Shown here: positions 55,401 to 63,780 of the stretch, one piece after another | Layout of the letters: each line of letters begins with the position of its first letter | How positions within the stretch are numbered: the stretch's first letter is position 1 | NCBI GenBank assembly: GCA_963840245.1 | Contig: CAWIYI010000020.1 | Location: 93,292-157,291 of the forward strand | Direction of reading: 5' to 3' | Length of the DNA stretch: 64,000 nucleotides | Source: Bog-473 sp963840245 | GTDB lineage: Bacteria; Actinomycetota; Acidimicrobiia; Acidimicrobiales; RAAP-2 | The notes under the pieces: model-generated | Databases searched by the model: none | What the model was told of the DNA's origin: nothing | Seen by the model: the letters and a program-made list of their open reading frames with translations, nothing else | Made by a program: the position numbers and the translations under genes

Positions 55401-56485
55401 CGTTGTCCAGCGGGCAACCGCAGGCGGCGGCGCACCGACCGGCACCGTGCAGTTCGCGCTCGACGGCGCCCCCCTCGGCGGGCCGGTGAATGTGGCAGGC
55501 GACCCCTCCGCCACGTCGATCCCCGTCCTGGCCGCCGCTGGCACGCACATCGTCAGCGCCGCCTATTCCGGCGACCCGGAATTTCCTTTCCAGCATCGCC
55601 ACCACCACCTACCTGGTCGTTGCCGCCCCGACCAAGACCACCGTGACCGCCTCACCCGAACCGTCCGTCGTCGGTCAGCCAGTCTCGTTGACCGCCACCG
55701 TCAGCTCGGCCGCCGTCTTGCAGCCCGTCACCGGCCAGGTCCGCTTCCAGGTCGACGGGGTCGAGATCGGCGGCCCGGTACCGCTGACAGACGGCACAGC
55801 GGCCTCGCCGCCCATCACAACCATCCGGCCCGGTGACCACGCAGTGGCCGCGACCTACCTGCCGGACAACGACTTCGCGACCTCGAGCGGGTCCGCCACT
55901 CACACCGTCAACCAGCCCACCAGCACGATCCTCGCCGCGTCCCAAGACCCATCCCGGGTGGGCACACCCGTGACAGTCATCGGGCACGTCGGCCCATCGG
56001 GGGCGGCCCAGCTCGCCACCGCCCGCCTCGGCACCAGCGAACCGATCACGATCACCGGCGCCCTCACCTTCGGCCTCGATGGCCATGCCATCGCCAGCTG
56101 CCTTGCAGAGCCCGTCCATGACGGGCTTGCGACGTGCCAGCTTCCCGAGCTCAACACCGGGCGCCACGAGGTCACTGCCGACTACTCCGGCGCGACCTTC
56201 CTTGAACCATCACGAGGGACCCTCGGTCTCACCGTAGACGCCGACCCACCCGCACCACCCCCGGACCCACCTCTGCCGCCGGTACCGCCCGCCCCTCCGA
56301 CGCCCCCTGCACCACCCCTGCCTCCCGCTCAGCCGGGAGCGCCACAGCCGTCCGGGTTCGTTGGATCACTCCTGCCGTTCACCGGTATGGACGTGCTCCG
56401 GCAGCTGATCCTCGGCGGCGGTCTGCTCACCGGCGGCGCCGCACTCTGTCTGGTCGCCGGTCGTCGGCGACACGCGCGTCACTGA
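52429..56485 (+). CDS. Giant glycine-rich LPFTG cell-wall surface protein (frameshifted)
   Basis: About 1,351 residues after repair. A signal sequence (RRRRPIVVRPLLALGLTLGLAV...APAGAA) leads to two glycine-rich domains (residues ~45-555) with long runs of G/A/N/S, resembling the glycine-rich fold of carbohydrate-binding or phage tail proteins. Five to seven Ig-like (Big_5/ESPR) modules with SVNPS, FTATLTVPPG and GDxNYxPS motifs follow. One extra base near 55578 (ccg-g-aatttc) splits the frame. The C-terminus has a proline-rich wall spacer, LPFTG (56372-56386), one helix and an RRRR tail: a sortase substrate. The sortase gene follows. Confidence 0.9.
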
Positions 56486-56635
56486 CGCGAAGGTCGGCAT
56501 GAGAGCGAGACTGAACGACGCCGGGGAGATGGTCATCCGGCGGGCACCCGCGTCCACGCCGCTCCGCCTCAGCGCGCAGGCTCCGCCTCGTCGCATGCCA
56601 GTTGAAGCGACCACGGCGATCAAGCTGTGGAGGCG
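56480..56635 (-). pseudogene. Tyrosine recombinase (integrase) fragment
   Basis: The minus-strand reading LHSLIAVVASTGMRRGGACALRRSGVDAGARRMTIS matches the start of the catalytic domain of phage-type integrases (family pattern LAxxTGMRRGEALxLRWxDVD), with the first catalytic arginine. Only about 50 residues remain and both ends are missing. Confidence 0.6.
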
Positions 56636-56637
56636 GC

Positions 56638-56834
56638 TTCCGGAGGCCCTCGGCCTCATAACGGGCCGGCCAGGAGTGCACCGTGACTCGATGCACGCCG
56701 AACTTCTCGGCTACCACGCTGACCCGCATCCCTTCTCTGATGACGGCCAAGACGGCGTCATATCGCTGTTCCACCTCGCTGAGCTTCTGAGTATTCGGCC
56801 AGTCGGGGCCTCCGGTCGCTCTAGTCTCGGCCAC
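56638..56834 (-). pseudogene. IS481-like transposase N-terminal fragment
   Basis: The minus-strand reading EVEQRYDAVLAVIREGMRVSVVAEKFGVHRVTVHSW carries the HTH of IS481/IS3-group transposases (typical VSxVAxRFGVSRxTVHxWLARYExxG). It breaks at RYEAEG, immediately before the integrase fragment. No DDE domain remains, so it is a dead relic between the LPFTG and sortase genes. Confidence 0.65.
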
Positions 56835-56836
56835 TG

Positions 56837-57757
56837 ATGTCTACGTTCCGGCGGATGGTCGACATCTTCGGGCGGGTTCTGATCGGTGTCGGTGTCTTGC
56901 TGCTCCTGTTCACCGCGTACCAGATCTGGGGCACCTCGGTGCAGGAGTCCCGCACCCAGTCCGGGCTGCGCACCCAGCTGCAACAGGAGACCGACAACGA
57001 CGCCATCCGGAAAGCGCTCCCTCAGGAGTCCGCGCCCGACACGCTGCCGACCGGACCTCCCGTGGCGGCACCGCGGACGACACCTCCCGCTGAGGGCAAC
57101 CCGATCGGGGACATCGTGATCCCGGTGATCGGCCTCGACCAGGTCGTGGTGGAGGGCACGAACACGCCCGATCTCCACAAGGGGCCGGGGCACTACACCG
57201 GAACGCCCATGCCGGGCCAGGCGGGCAACGCCGCCGTGGCCGGGCACCGCACCACCTACGGTCACCCCTTCTACAACCTCGACGCGGTGAAGGTCGGCGA
57301 CCCGATCGTCTTCACCACGCTCCAGGGCATCTTCGTCTACGACACCACCAAGAGCTTCGTCGTCTCGCCGAGTGACACGGCCGTCGTCGACGCGGTCCTG
57401 GGCAACCAGCTCACCCTCACCACGTGCAATCCGCGCTTCAGCGCCACGACTCGCCTCGTCGTCCAGGCCACGCTGGCCCACTCCCAGCTGTTCCAGAATA
57501 CGGGCCTCCCGGTGAACACGGGCAAGCTCCACGCGGTTCCGGAGAGCCAGAGCCTGGCCGGCAACTCCAACGTCGGGCCCACCGACACACTCTTCTGGGG
57601 ATTCGTGACTGCTCTTGTCGTGGCGGGCGTCTTCTACGCGGCCTACCGCTACCGACGGCAGCGTTGGGCCATCTACGGCGTGGGCGCGCTCGGCACCCTG
57701 GTGCTGCTCTGGTTCTTCTTCGGGGCCATCAGCCCGCTGCTCCCCGCCAGCTTCTAG
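56837..57757 (+). CDS. srtE: Class E sortase
   Basis: A 306-residue membrane transpeptidase. An N-terminal helix (FGRVLIGVGVLLLLFTAYQI) is followed by a linker and the sortase barrel. Catalytic residues are H137 (AGHRTTYGHPF), C197 in TLTTC and an arginine in SATTR (R206). Two further C-terminal helices (LFWGFVTALVVAGVFYAAYRY and GVGALGTLVLLWFFFGAI) are unusual additions seen in SrtE-like proteins. It cleaves LPXTG/LAXTG motifs and attaches proteins to the wall. The adjacent LPFTG protein is the obvious substrate. ATG 56837. Confidence 0.94.
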   Translation: MSTFRRMVDIFGRVLIGVGVLLLLFTAYQIWGTSVQESRTQSGLRTQLQQETDNDAIRKALPQESAPDTLPTGPPVAAPRTTPPAEGNPIGDIVIPVIGLDQVVVEGTNTPDLHKGPGHYTGTPMPGQAGNAAVAGHRTTYGHPFYNLDAVKVGDPIVFTTLQGIFVYDTTKSFVVSPSDTAVVDAVLGNQLTLTTCNPRFSATTRLVVQATLAHSQLFQNTGLPVNTGKLHAVPESQSLAGNSNVGPTDTLFWGFVTALVVAGVFYAAYRYRRQRWAIYGVGALGTLVLLWFFFGAISPLLPASF

Positions 57758-57956
57758 CGGCCGTGTTCGTCGAAGAACCGCTGTCCGACCACTTCCGGGG
57801 CTTCGCCGGCTCATGGGGCTATCGATGACCTCAGGAGCGGCGTCAAGCAGTTGATGCGCCCATGCCACCAGGCGCGCTTCAGTTCGCAGTGGTAGGCAGG
57901 GTCGCGCGGGCGCCTTGTGAAGGAAGTTTCCGTGGGTCGGGTCAAGCCCACAAAGG

Positions 57957-58030
57957 CGCGCTCGGAGGGATTCGAACCCCCAACCTTCTGATCCGTAGTC
58001 AGATGCTCTAGTCCGTTGAGCTACGAGCGC
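57957..58030 (-). tRNA. tRNA-Arg (ACG anticodon)
   Basis: On the minus strand a full cloverleaf can be folded: acceptor stem gcgctcg/cgagcgc, D arm (agctcaacggactagagc), anticodon stem-loop tctga-ctacgga-tcaga with anticodon ACG, variable aaggt, and T arm gggggttcgaatcccc. The discriminator base is G at 57957; CCA is not encoded. Confidence 0.95.
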
Positions 58031-58091
58031 TGGGTGAGTCACCCAGTGTACAGGAGAGCGGCTCGCCGCCCCGTGGGCGGAGAATCCCTGA

Positions 58092-59295
58092 TCACACGCT
58101 GATCGGGAGCTTCGAGTAGCCGCGGACCGTGCTGGTGTGGAGCGGCACCGCCCCGTCCATGTTGCACGGACCACTCGGGGAAGCGCTTGAAGGTCTCCTC
58201 CAGCGCGATGCGCCCCTCGGTCCGGGCCAGCGCCGCCCCGAGGCAGAAGTGGATCCCGTAGCCGAAAGACAGGTGATGGTCGAACTTCCGGTGGATGTCG
58301 AAGCGGTCGGCGTCCGGGTAGGCCCGCTCGTCGCGTCCCGCCGATCCGGTGATCATGACGACCTTCGACCGCGCCGGGATGGTGCCCCCGTGCACCTCCA
58401 CGTCCGCGGTGCACCAGCGGCTCTGCACGGGTGACGGCGCCTCGTAGCGGAGGAGCTCTTCCACGCAGTTCGGGATCAGGCCGGGGTCAGCCGCGAGCTC
58501 GGCCCGCTGCTCGGGGTTGTTGTCGAGGGTGAGGGCCGCCCAGCCGAGCATGCGGGCCACGGTCTCGGTACCCGCGCTGCCGATCAGCGCGGCGAAGTTG
58601 ACCGCCTGCTCGAGGGTGAGGCGGCGCGGCGCGCCGTCCTCCTCCACGATCTCGAGGTTCACGAGGTCCGTGAACATGTCGTCGCGCGGATTCTTCTGGC
58701 GGTCGGCCAGCGTGGCGCCGAGATAGTCCATGAAGCTGAACATGGCCGCCGCCGATACGTCGTTCGACATCCCGGTCTCGGGATCGAGGTGGAACGACTC
58801 GTCGATCCAGCCCCGCACCGTGTCGCGGTCCTCGGGCGGTACGCCGAGGAGCGCCGCGATCACGTACGCCGGCACCCGGGCCCCGAAGTCCTGCACGTAG
58901 TCGAACGACGTCCGACCGACCAGATCGTCGAGCAGGTTGGCGCAGAGCGTCCGGATGTCCTCCTCGAGGAGCTTCATGCGCCGCGGCGTGAACGCCTTGG
59001 ACACCAGCCGCCGGTAACGGGTGTGCTCCGGCGGGTCCATGAAGATCATCATCTGCATGTCGATCGGATCCGCCGTGATCATCTCCATGACGGTGCCGTG
59101 CGAGGAACAGAACGTCTTGGGATCCCGGCTGAAGGCGTCCACGTCGGCGAAACGGCTCACCGCGTAGAAGTCGTACTGCTCGTTGTAATAGAGCGGCTGC
59201 TCATCACGCAGGCGCTTCCAGATCGCGTGCGGGTCCCCTTTGTACTTCTCGTTCAGCGGATCCCAGGCCAGTGGCTCGGCGTCGACAGCGGTCAT
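58092..59295 (-). CDS. Cytochrome P450 (frameshifted near C-terminus)
   Basis: About 400 residues after repair. I-helix motif ALIGSAGTET, ExxR in VEELLRYEAP, and heme loop FGYGIHFCLGAALARTE with the thiolate cysteine are intact. One extra base near 58160 (caa-c-atggac) diverts the last ~26 residues; the restored ending is MDGAVPLHTSTVRGYSKL with stop at 58092. It belongs to the CYP107/CYP125-like actinobacterial group judged by PPEHTRYRRL and RWCTADVEVHGGTIPA. Hydroxylase of unknown substrate. It is followed by tRNA-Arg. Confidence 0.9.
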
Positions 59296-59307
59296 GGTGC
59301 TCCCCCT

Positions 59308-60156
59308 TCAGACGCCGACGTGATGGCCCTCCCAGAGCCTGATCCCGCCGAGGATGCCCGCCTTGTTGTCCACCACCGTGATGCGTTCGAGCACGTCACC
59401 GAGCTCGCGCCGGTTGACCCGCGGGGCGTTGCCGCCGCCGATGTAGAGGTGGTCGAAGAAGCAGAGCGCATCGAGATAGGCGATGGCCTTGCGCACCCGC
59501 TTGTTCCAACGCTCGTCGCCGATCTTCTTGCGTGCCGGCTCGCCGAGCTGCTCGTTGAACGACGCACCCTTCCGGAACTCCAGGTGGGCGAACTCGAGGT
59601 GGGGCATCAGGCTGCCGTTCATGAAGAACGCGGTGCCGAAGCCGGTGCCGAGCGTGATCACCGCCTCGAAGCCGTCCCCCTGCACCACCGCCGCCCCCTG
59701 GACGTCAGCGTCGTTGGCCACGCGGCACGGCTTGCCGATCGACTGGGCGAGCGCCCCCGCCAGATCGAAATCCGACCAGGCCTTCACTAGTTCGGGGTCG
59801 AGCTTGCTCCCCGGTCCCTTCGTCGTGACGAAGTGCGATGCACTCAGCACGTGACCCTCGCGGACCATGCCGGGGAAGCCGCACGAGACGCGGTCCCCCT
59901 CGGGGAGCTTGCTCACCAGCGTGGTCAAGGTGGTCACCATGAGCTCGGGTGGCATCGGATACGTCGTGGAGACGCGCACCCGACCCGCCACGGGCCGGCC
60001 GGACTTGTCGAGGACGTCGGCCTTCAGACCGGTGCCGCCCACGTCGATGGCGATCGTGAACGGGTGCTCGGGCGGCGAGTCGGCGGACGTGTCGGTCACC
60101 GCAAGGAACTGTAGCCACCTGCGGCGGATTTCGGGCCGGAGGTACCGGTCCGTCAT
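59308..60156 (-). CDS. ppgK: Polyphosphate glucokinase-like ROK kinase
   Basis: Up to 282 residues. The phosphate loop IAIDVGGTGLKADV, GFPGMVREGHVL, catalytic aspartate region VANDADVQG and TLGTGFGTAFF follow the PpgK pattern. The C-terminus W-x-KRVRKAIAYLDALCFFDHLYIGGGNA is also PpgK-like. It phosphorylates glucose using polyphosphate and/or ATP in the cytosol. ATG 60156 overlaps the TetR stop by 4 bases; GTG 60099 would give a more usual 263 residues. It lies between the P450 and TetR genes on one strand, so may be co-expressed. Confidence 0.85.
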   Translation of the reverse strand: MTDRYLRPEIRRRWLQFLAVTDTSADSPPEHPFTIAIDVGGTGLKADVLDKSGRPVAGRVRVSTTYPMPPELMVTTLTTLVSKLPEGDRVSCGFPGMVREGHVLSASHFVTTKGPGSKLDPELVKAWSDFDLAGALAQSIGKPCRVANDADVQGAAVVQGDGFEAVITLGTGFGTAFFMNGSLMPHLEFAHLEFRKGASFNEQLGEPARKKIGDERWNKRVRKAIAYLDALCFFDHLYIGGGNAPRVNRRELGDVLERITVVDNKAGILGGIRLWEGHHVGV

Positions 60157-60833
60157 CCCTCCAGGACGTCGTGGAGGACGTCGCGGAGCATCCTCTCCAA
60201 TTCCTGGTTGGTCGTCGCGGCGAAGGCCTCGCCGGAGAGGAAGAGGCTCGAGAAGACCACGCCGAACGAGGCCGCCATGCGCACCCGGTCGCGCAGGGGG
60301 ATCCTGGTGTCGGCCAGCACCCGGCGGAACTGGTTCTGGAGGTCCTCGTGCTCGGCTTCGTGGTCCTCACGGTGCAGCTTCTCGAGGGCGGCCTGGTTCC
60401 GCTCGTGCATGAGGAAGATCTTGCGCTGGGCCAGCATCTGGTCGACGACCTCGTCGAGCAGCTCGCCCCACAGCTCCAGCGTGACGGGCTCCTCGCCCAT
60501 CCGCATGATGGCCACCCGGCCGAACTCGTGCAGGCGCAGGTGGAGCGCCATGAGGATGTCGTCCTTCGATTCGAAGTGGTAATAGAGGGCCGCCTTGGTG
60601 ACGCCCAGCTGCTCGGCGATCTGCCGCAGGCTGGTGCCGTCGAAGCCCTGCTCGATGAAGAGGTCGAGTGCCACATCGAGGATCCGTTGCCGGGTGTCGA
60701 GGGGCTCGGTCGCTCCAGGGTCGGGTCCGGCGGCGGAGGCGGCGTCGGGTCCGGGCTCGGCGACGCTGTCGATGAGGGCCTGCTCGTGACCCTCGTCGTC
60801 TGCCTGGGCTTCTGCGGGTGGGGCCTGTGTCAT
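60153..60833 (-). CDS. TetR family transcriptional regulator
   Basis: A 226-residue regulator with an acidic/alanine-rich N-terminal extension (~45 residues), then the TetR_N domain RQRILDVALDLFIEQGFDGTSLRQIAEQLGVTKAALYYHFESKDDIL. The C-terminal half is an all-helical ligand domain. It is divergent from the ABC exporter operon at 60928 across a 94-base gap containing a dyad, so it most likely represses that exporter and itself. Confidence 0.92.
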   Translation of the reverse strand: MTQAPPAEAQADDEGHEQALIDSVAEPGPDAASAAGPDPGATEPLDTRQRILDVALDLFIEQGFDGTSLRQIAEQLGVTKAALYYHFESKDDILMALHLRLHEFGRVAIMRMGEEPVTLELWGELLDEVVDQMLAQRKIFLMHERNQAALEKLHREDHEAEHEDLQNQFRRVLADTRIPLRDRVRMAASFGVVFSSLFLSGEAFAATTNQELERMLRDVLHDVLEG

Positions 60834-60855
60834 CGATGCCTTGTTCCAAATCTAC

Positions 60856-60885
60856 TTGACGGCCGGTTAGTGACCGGTTTACTCT
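60856..60885 (+). promoter_or_regulatory. Putative promoter and TetR operator for the ABC exporter
   Basis: TTGACG (60856-60861) and TACTCT (60880-60885) are spaced 18 bases. The dyad ccggt-tagtg-accgg (60863-60877) fills the spacer. A second, imperfect element, tactgaccgacaggta (60903-60918), follows. The placement suits repression by the divergent TetR. Confidence 0.5.
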
Positions 60886-60927
60886 ATCGCTTGAGACCAG
60901 TCTACTGACCGACAGGTAAGGAAGTCC

Positions 60928-61989
60928 ATGACTGAAGAGCTGATGATCCAGGCGCAGGGCCTGACCAAGCGCTACGGAGAGACCCAGGCGCTGGCCGGCG
61001 TGGACATATCCGTCCCGGCCGGCACGATCCTCGGGCTACTGGGGCCGAACGGCGCCGGCAAGACGACGGCGGTACGTGTGTTGACGACGCTGGCGCGGCC
61101 GGACTCGGGATCGGCGACGGTTGCCGGGATCGACGTGCTGAAGCATCCGGCCGAGGTGCGGCGTCACATCGGCGTGGCCGCCCAGGACGCGACTCTCGAT
61201 CCCCTGCTGACGGGCCGCCAGAACCTGGTGCTGATCGGCGAGCTGTCCGACCTGGGCCGAGCCGATTCCCGGGCCCGGGCGAAGGAGTTGCTGGCGCAGT
61301 TCGAGCTGACCGACGCCGCCGACCGCGTCGTGAAGGGCTACTCGGGCGGCATGCGCCGCCGGCTCGACCTCGCCGGTTCGCTCATGACGCGGCCGCCGGT
61401 GCTGTTCCTGGACGAGCCCACGACGGGACTGGACCCGACGAGCCGGCAGCGGGTCTGGGAGGCCCTCCGGGAACTGCTCGGCGAGGGTGTCACGGTGCTC
61501 CTGACGACGCAGTACCTGGAAGAAGCCGACGAACTGGCCCACGACATCGTGGTCGTCGACCACGGCCGGGTCATTGCCGAGGGGACGCCGCAGGAACTGA
61601 AGGAGGCGAGCCGCGGCGCACGCCTCGAAGTGACGTTGGCCGAGCCGCATGCATCCGCTGTGGGTGCGATGGCGCCACTGGTGTCCGGCCCGGTCTCGGT
61701 GAGCGACGACGGACGGCAGCTGAGCGCCGGCGTGGACTCGTCGACCGGGTTGGCGACCTTGGTCGTTCGAGCGCTCGACGACGCCGGGGTGCTCGTGGAC
61801 AACATCGAGGTGCGGCAGCCGTCGCTCGACGACGTGTTCTTCTCACTCACGGGTGGGCACATCGAAGAAGAAGCTGCCGGCGGCACCGATGATGTCGACG
61901 GCGAGGGAGCGGGTGACGTGGCCTCCCGTTCTGCTGGTCCCGTCGGATCCGGCGAGGGCCGTCACGAACTGGAAGGGGTACGCGCATGA
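60928..61989 (+). CDS. ABC transporter ATP-binding protein (DrrA-like)
   Basis: A 353-residue ATPase. Walker A GPNGAGKTT (residues 39-47), signature YSGGMRRRLDLA, Walker B VLFLDEPTTGLDP and a C-terminal DUF4162-like domain are present, as in daunorubicin-resistance DrrA. Overlaps the permease gene by 4 bases. It powers export of a hydrophobic compound; substrate unknown. A glycine/glutamate-rich ending (EEEAAGGTDDVDGEGAGD) is a non-conserved extension. Confidence 0.94.
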   Translation: MTEELMIQAQGLTKRYGETQALAGVDISVPAGTILGLLGPNGAGKTTAVRVLTTLARPDSGSATVAGIDVLKHPAEVRRHIGVAAQDATLDPLLTGRQNLVLIGELSDLGRADSRARAKELLAQFELTDAADRVVKGYSGGMRRRLDLAGSLMTRPPVLFLDEPTTGLDPTSRQRVWEALRELLGEGVTVLLTTQYLEEADELAHDIVVVDHGRVIAEGTPQELKEASRGARLEVTLAEPHASAVGAMAPLVSGPVSVSDDGRQLSAGVDSSTGLATLVVRALDDAGVLVDNIEVRQPSLDDVFFSLTGGHIEEEAAGGTDDVDGEGAGDVASRSAGPVGSGEGRHELEGVRA

Positions 61990-62843
61990 CGACGACCATC
62001 TTGACGCCATCGGCAACCGGGTTCGACCGGCCTCACGCGGGCGGGAACGTTCTCGGTTCCCTGGCCGACATCTGGGCCATGACGCGACGGAACATCGTCC
62101 ACATCTCTCGGGAGCCCATGCAGCTGTCGGACGTGACGATCCAACCGTTGCTGTTCACGGTGTTGTTCGTCTACATCTTCGGCGGCGCCATTCCGATCCC
62201 GGGCGGTGGGAGCTACGTCGACTTCCTCCTCGCCGGCATTCTGGCCCTGAACCTGACCACTTCGACCATGGGCACGGCGGTGGGTCTCAGTACCGACCTG
62301 CACGAGGGCATGATCGACCGCTTCCGCACGCTGCCCATGTGGCGCTCCGCGGTGTTGGTCGGACGCTCCGCGGCCGACTTCCTGACGTCCGTGGTGTGCG
62401 CCGCCATCGTCGCCCTCACCGGGCTCGCGGTGGGTTGGCGCCCCGGCTCGGACGCCATCTCGGTGGTCGGTGGGTTCGCGCTGCTGTTGTTCTTCGCCTA
62501 CGCGGTGTCGTGGGTTTCGGCGTGCGTCGGTCTGAACTCCAAGAGTCCCGAGTCGGCCGCTTCGTTCGGCTTTATCGTGCTCTTCCCGCTGACATTCGTG
62601 TCGAACGCGTTCGTGCCGACTCAGCACATGCCCGGCTGGCTGCAGGCCATCGCGAACTGGAATCCGGTGAGCGCCGTCGTGGCTGGAGCCCGCGACCTGT
62701 GGGGCAACCCGAACCCGTCCAGCACAATTCAGGCCTGGCCCATGCAGCATCCGGTCGAGGCGGCGCTGATCTGGTCGGTGGCCATCCTGGCCATCGCGGC
62801 GCCCCTGGCGGCGCACTTCTTCCGGCAACGGACGACCGAATAA
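61986..62843 (+). CDS. ABC-2 type permease (DrrB-like)
   Basis: A 285-residue membrane subunit. Six hydrophobic helices are visible, with the ABC-2 family features IQPLLFTVLFVYIFGGAI, the coupling-region RFRTLPMWRSAVLVGR and FPLTFVSNAFVPTQHMPGWLQAIANWNPV. The ATG lies in a 4-base overlap with the ATPase gene, so the pair is translationally coupled and forms a DrrAB-type exporter. Confidence 0.94.
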   Translation: MTTTILTPSATGFDRPHAGGNVLGSLADIWAMTRRNIVHISREPMQLSDVTIQPLLFTVLFVYIFGGAIPIPGGGSYVDFLLAGILALNLTTSTMGTAVGLSTDLHEGMIDRFRTLPMWRSAVLVGRSAADFLTSVVCAAIVALTGLAVGWRPGSDAISVVGGFALLLFFAYAVSWVSACVGLNSKSPESAASFGFIVLFPLTFVSNAFVPTQHMPGWLQAIANWNPVSAVVAGARDLWGNPNPSSTIQAWPMQHPVEAALIWSVAILAIAAPLAAHFFRQRTTE

Positions 62844-63201
62844 GAGCGACAGCGAAGGCGTCTCGATTCTGGGTCGGTTTCGTACGTGTCGATTGGAACG
62901 TGTCGGGTTTGCGTGCGTCGGATTCGAACGAGCGCCGAGCTGACGTACGACAACGCGTCCGTTCCGGTCTCGCTCTATTGACTCCGGCTTGGCGCAGGCT
63001 TACCATCCAAGCTCAAGAGGTACGGCGCGCTCTCCAAGAAGGCAACTGGAGGGCTCGCTCACGGGGTCCATGGCTTTTCGCTCCGTGAAGGCGAGTCGGA
63101 CCTCCGGCAGGCGGAAGTGATTGCAGAAGTTCGAAGACGAAGACCGCTGCGACATCTGTTCACTGAACACCAGACCACACACGAAGCCGATTGGAGCCGT
63201 C
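62844..63201. other. Intergenic region, no gene seen
   Basis: About 358 bases after the exporter. Short gtcg/ttcg-rich near-repeats occur at 62880-62930, but no ORF with good start signals. Ends with the ribosome-binding site of the PG-binding gene (ttggag). Confidence 0.5.
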
Positions 63202-63696
63202 ATGCCCACTCCTCCGACCATTTCCGAGGGCGCCACCGGGGACAACGTCAGGTGGGCGCAGTACCTCCTCACTCGCCGGACACTCAGCGACAACCAGATC
63301 GACGGCGTCTTCGGTCCGGTGACCAAGACTGGGGTCGAGGAATTTCAGAGCTATTCCGGGCTGACGGTGGACGGCGTCGTCGGGCCGCACACCTGGGCCG
63401 CGCTGGGAGGGGATGGTCCGCAGCCACCGACCCTGTCTCAAGGATCTCAGGGAGGCGTGGTCGAGAAACTTCAGACTGCGCTCAACGAGGGACGCGGTGA
63501 CTTCGCCCCGAGCTCGAACCCGGTCCTGACCGTCGACGGGGACTACGGCCCCATCACAGCCGGCGCCGTCAAGGGGGCGCAGCAGTCCGGGGGCATCCAA
63601 GCGGACGGCGTCGTCGGCTTGCAGACGTGGGCCCTTCCCATTCATGCCGCCGGTCAGGTGCTGGCCAATCTCTGTGGAGTGCCCGGCCCAGGCTGA
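63202..63696 (+). CDS. Peptidoglycan-binding domain protein
   Basis: A 164-residue protein from ATG 63202 with ggag upstream. Two PG_binding_1 repeats are seen: GDNVRWAQYLLTRRTLSDNQ...IDGVFGPVTKTGVEEFQ...VDGVVGPHTW (residues ~10-70) and GGVVEKLQTALNEG...VDGDYGPITAGAVKGAQ...ADGVVGLQTW (~80-150). No signal peptide or catalytic domain is present, so it is either cytosolic or exported by another route, binding cell-wall glycan. Confidence 0.88.
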   Translation: MPTPPTISEGATGDNVRWAQYLLTRRTLSDNQIDGVFGPVTKTGVEEFQSYSGLTVDGVVGPHTWAALGGDGPQPPTLSQGSQGGVVEKLQTALNEGRGDFAPSSNPVLTVDGDYGPITAGAVKGAQQSGGIQADGVVGLQTWALPIHAAGQVLANLCGVPGPG

Positions 63697-63780
63697 CGTT
63701 GCAGAGGGCCGGTCCGACGAGGTGGGCGATGGACGGTCGCTCTCCGGGCCAGCCGAGCGAGGTTTGGGTAGCCTGCGATC

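Noticed and set aside
56711..58414. 567-codon minus-strand ORF through sortase and tRNA
   Set aside because: It runs antisense to the sortase and across tRNA-Arg; composition is a shadow of those features.
1..59295. Programmed +1 ribosomal frameshifting as a general mechanism
   Set aside because: The shift sites share no codon, slippery sequence or stop-codon context, and unrelated housekeeping-type genes are affected.
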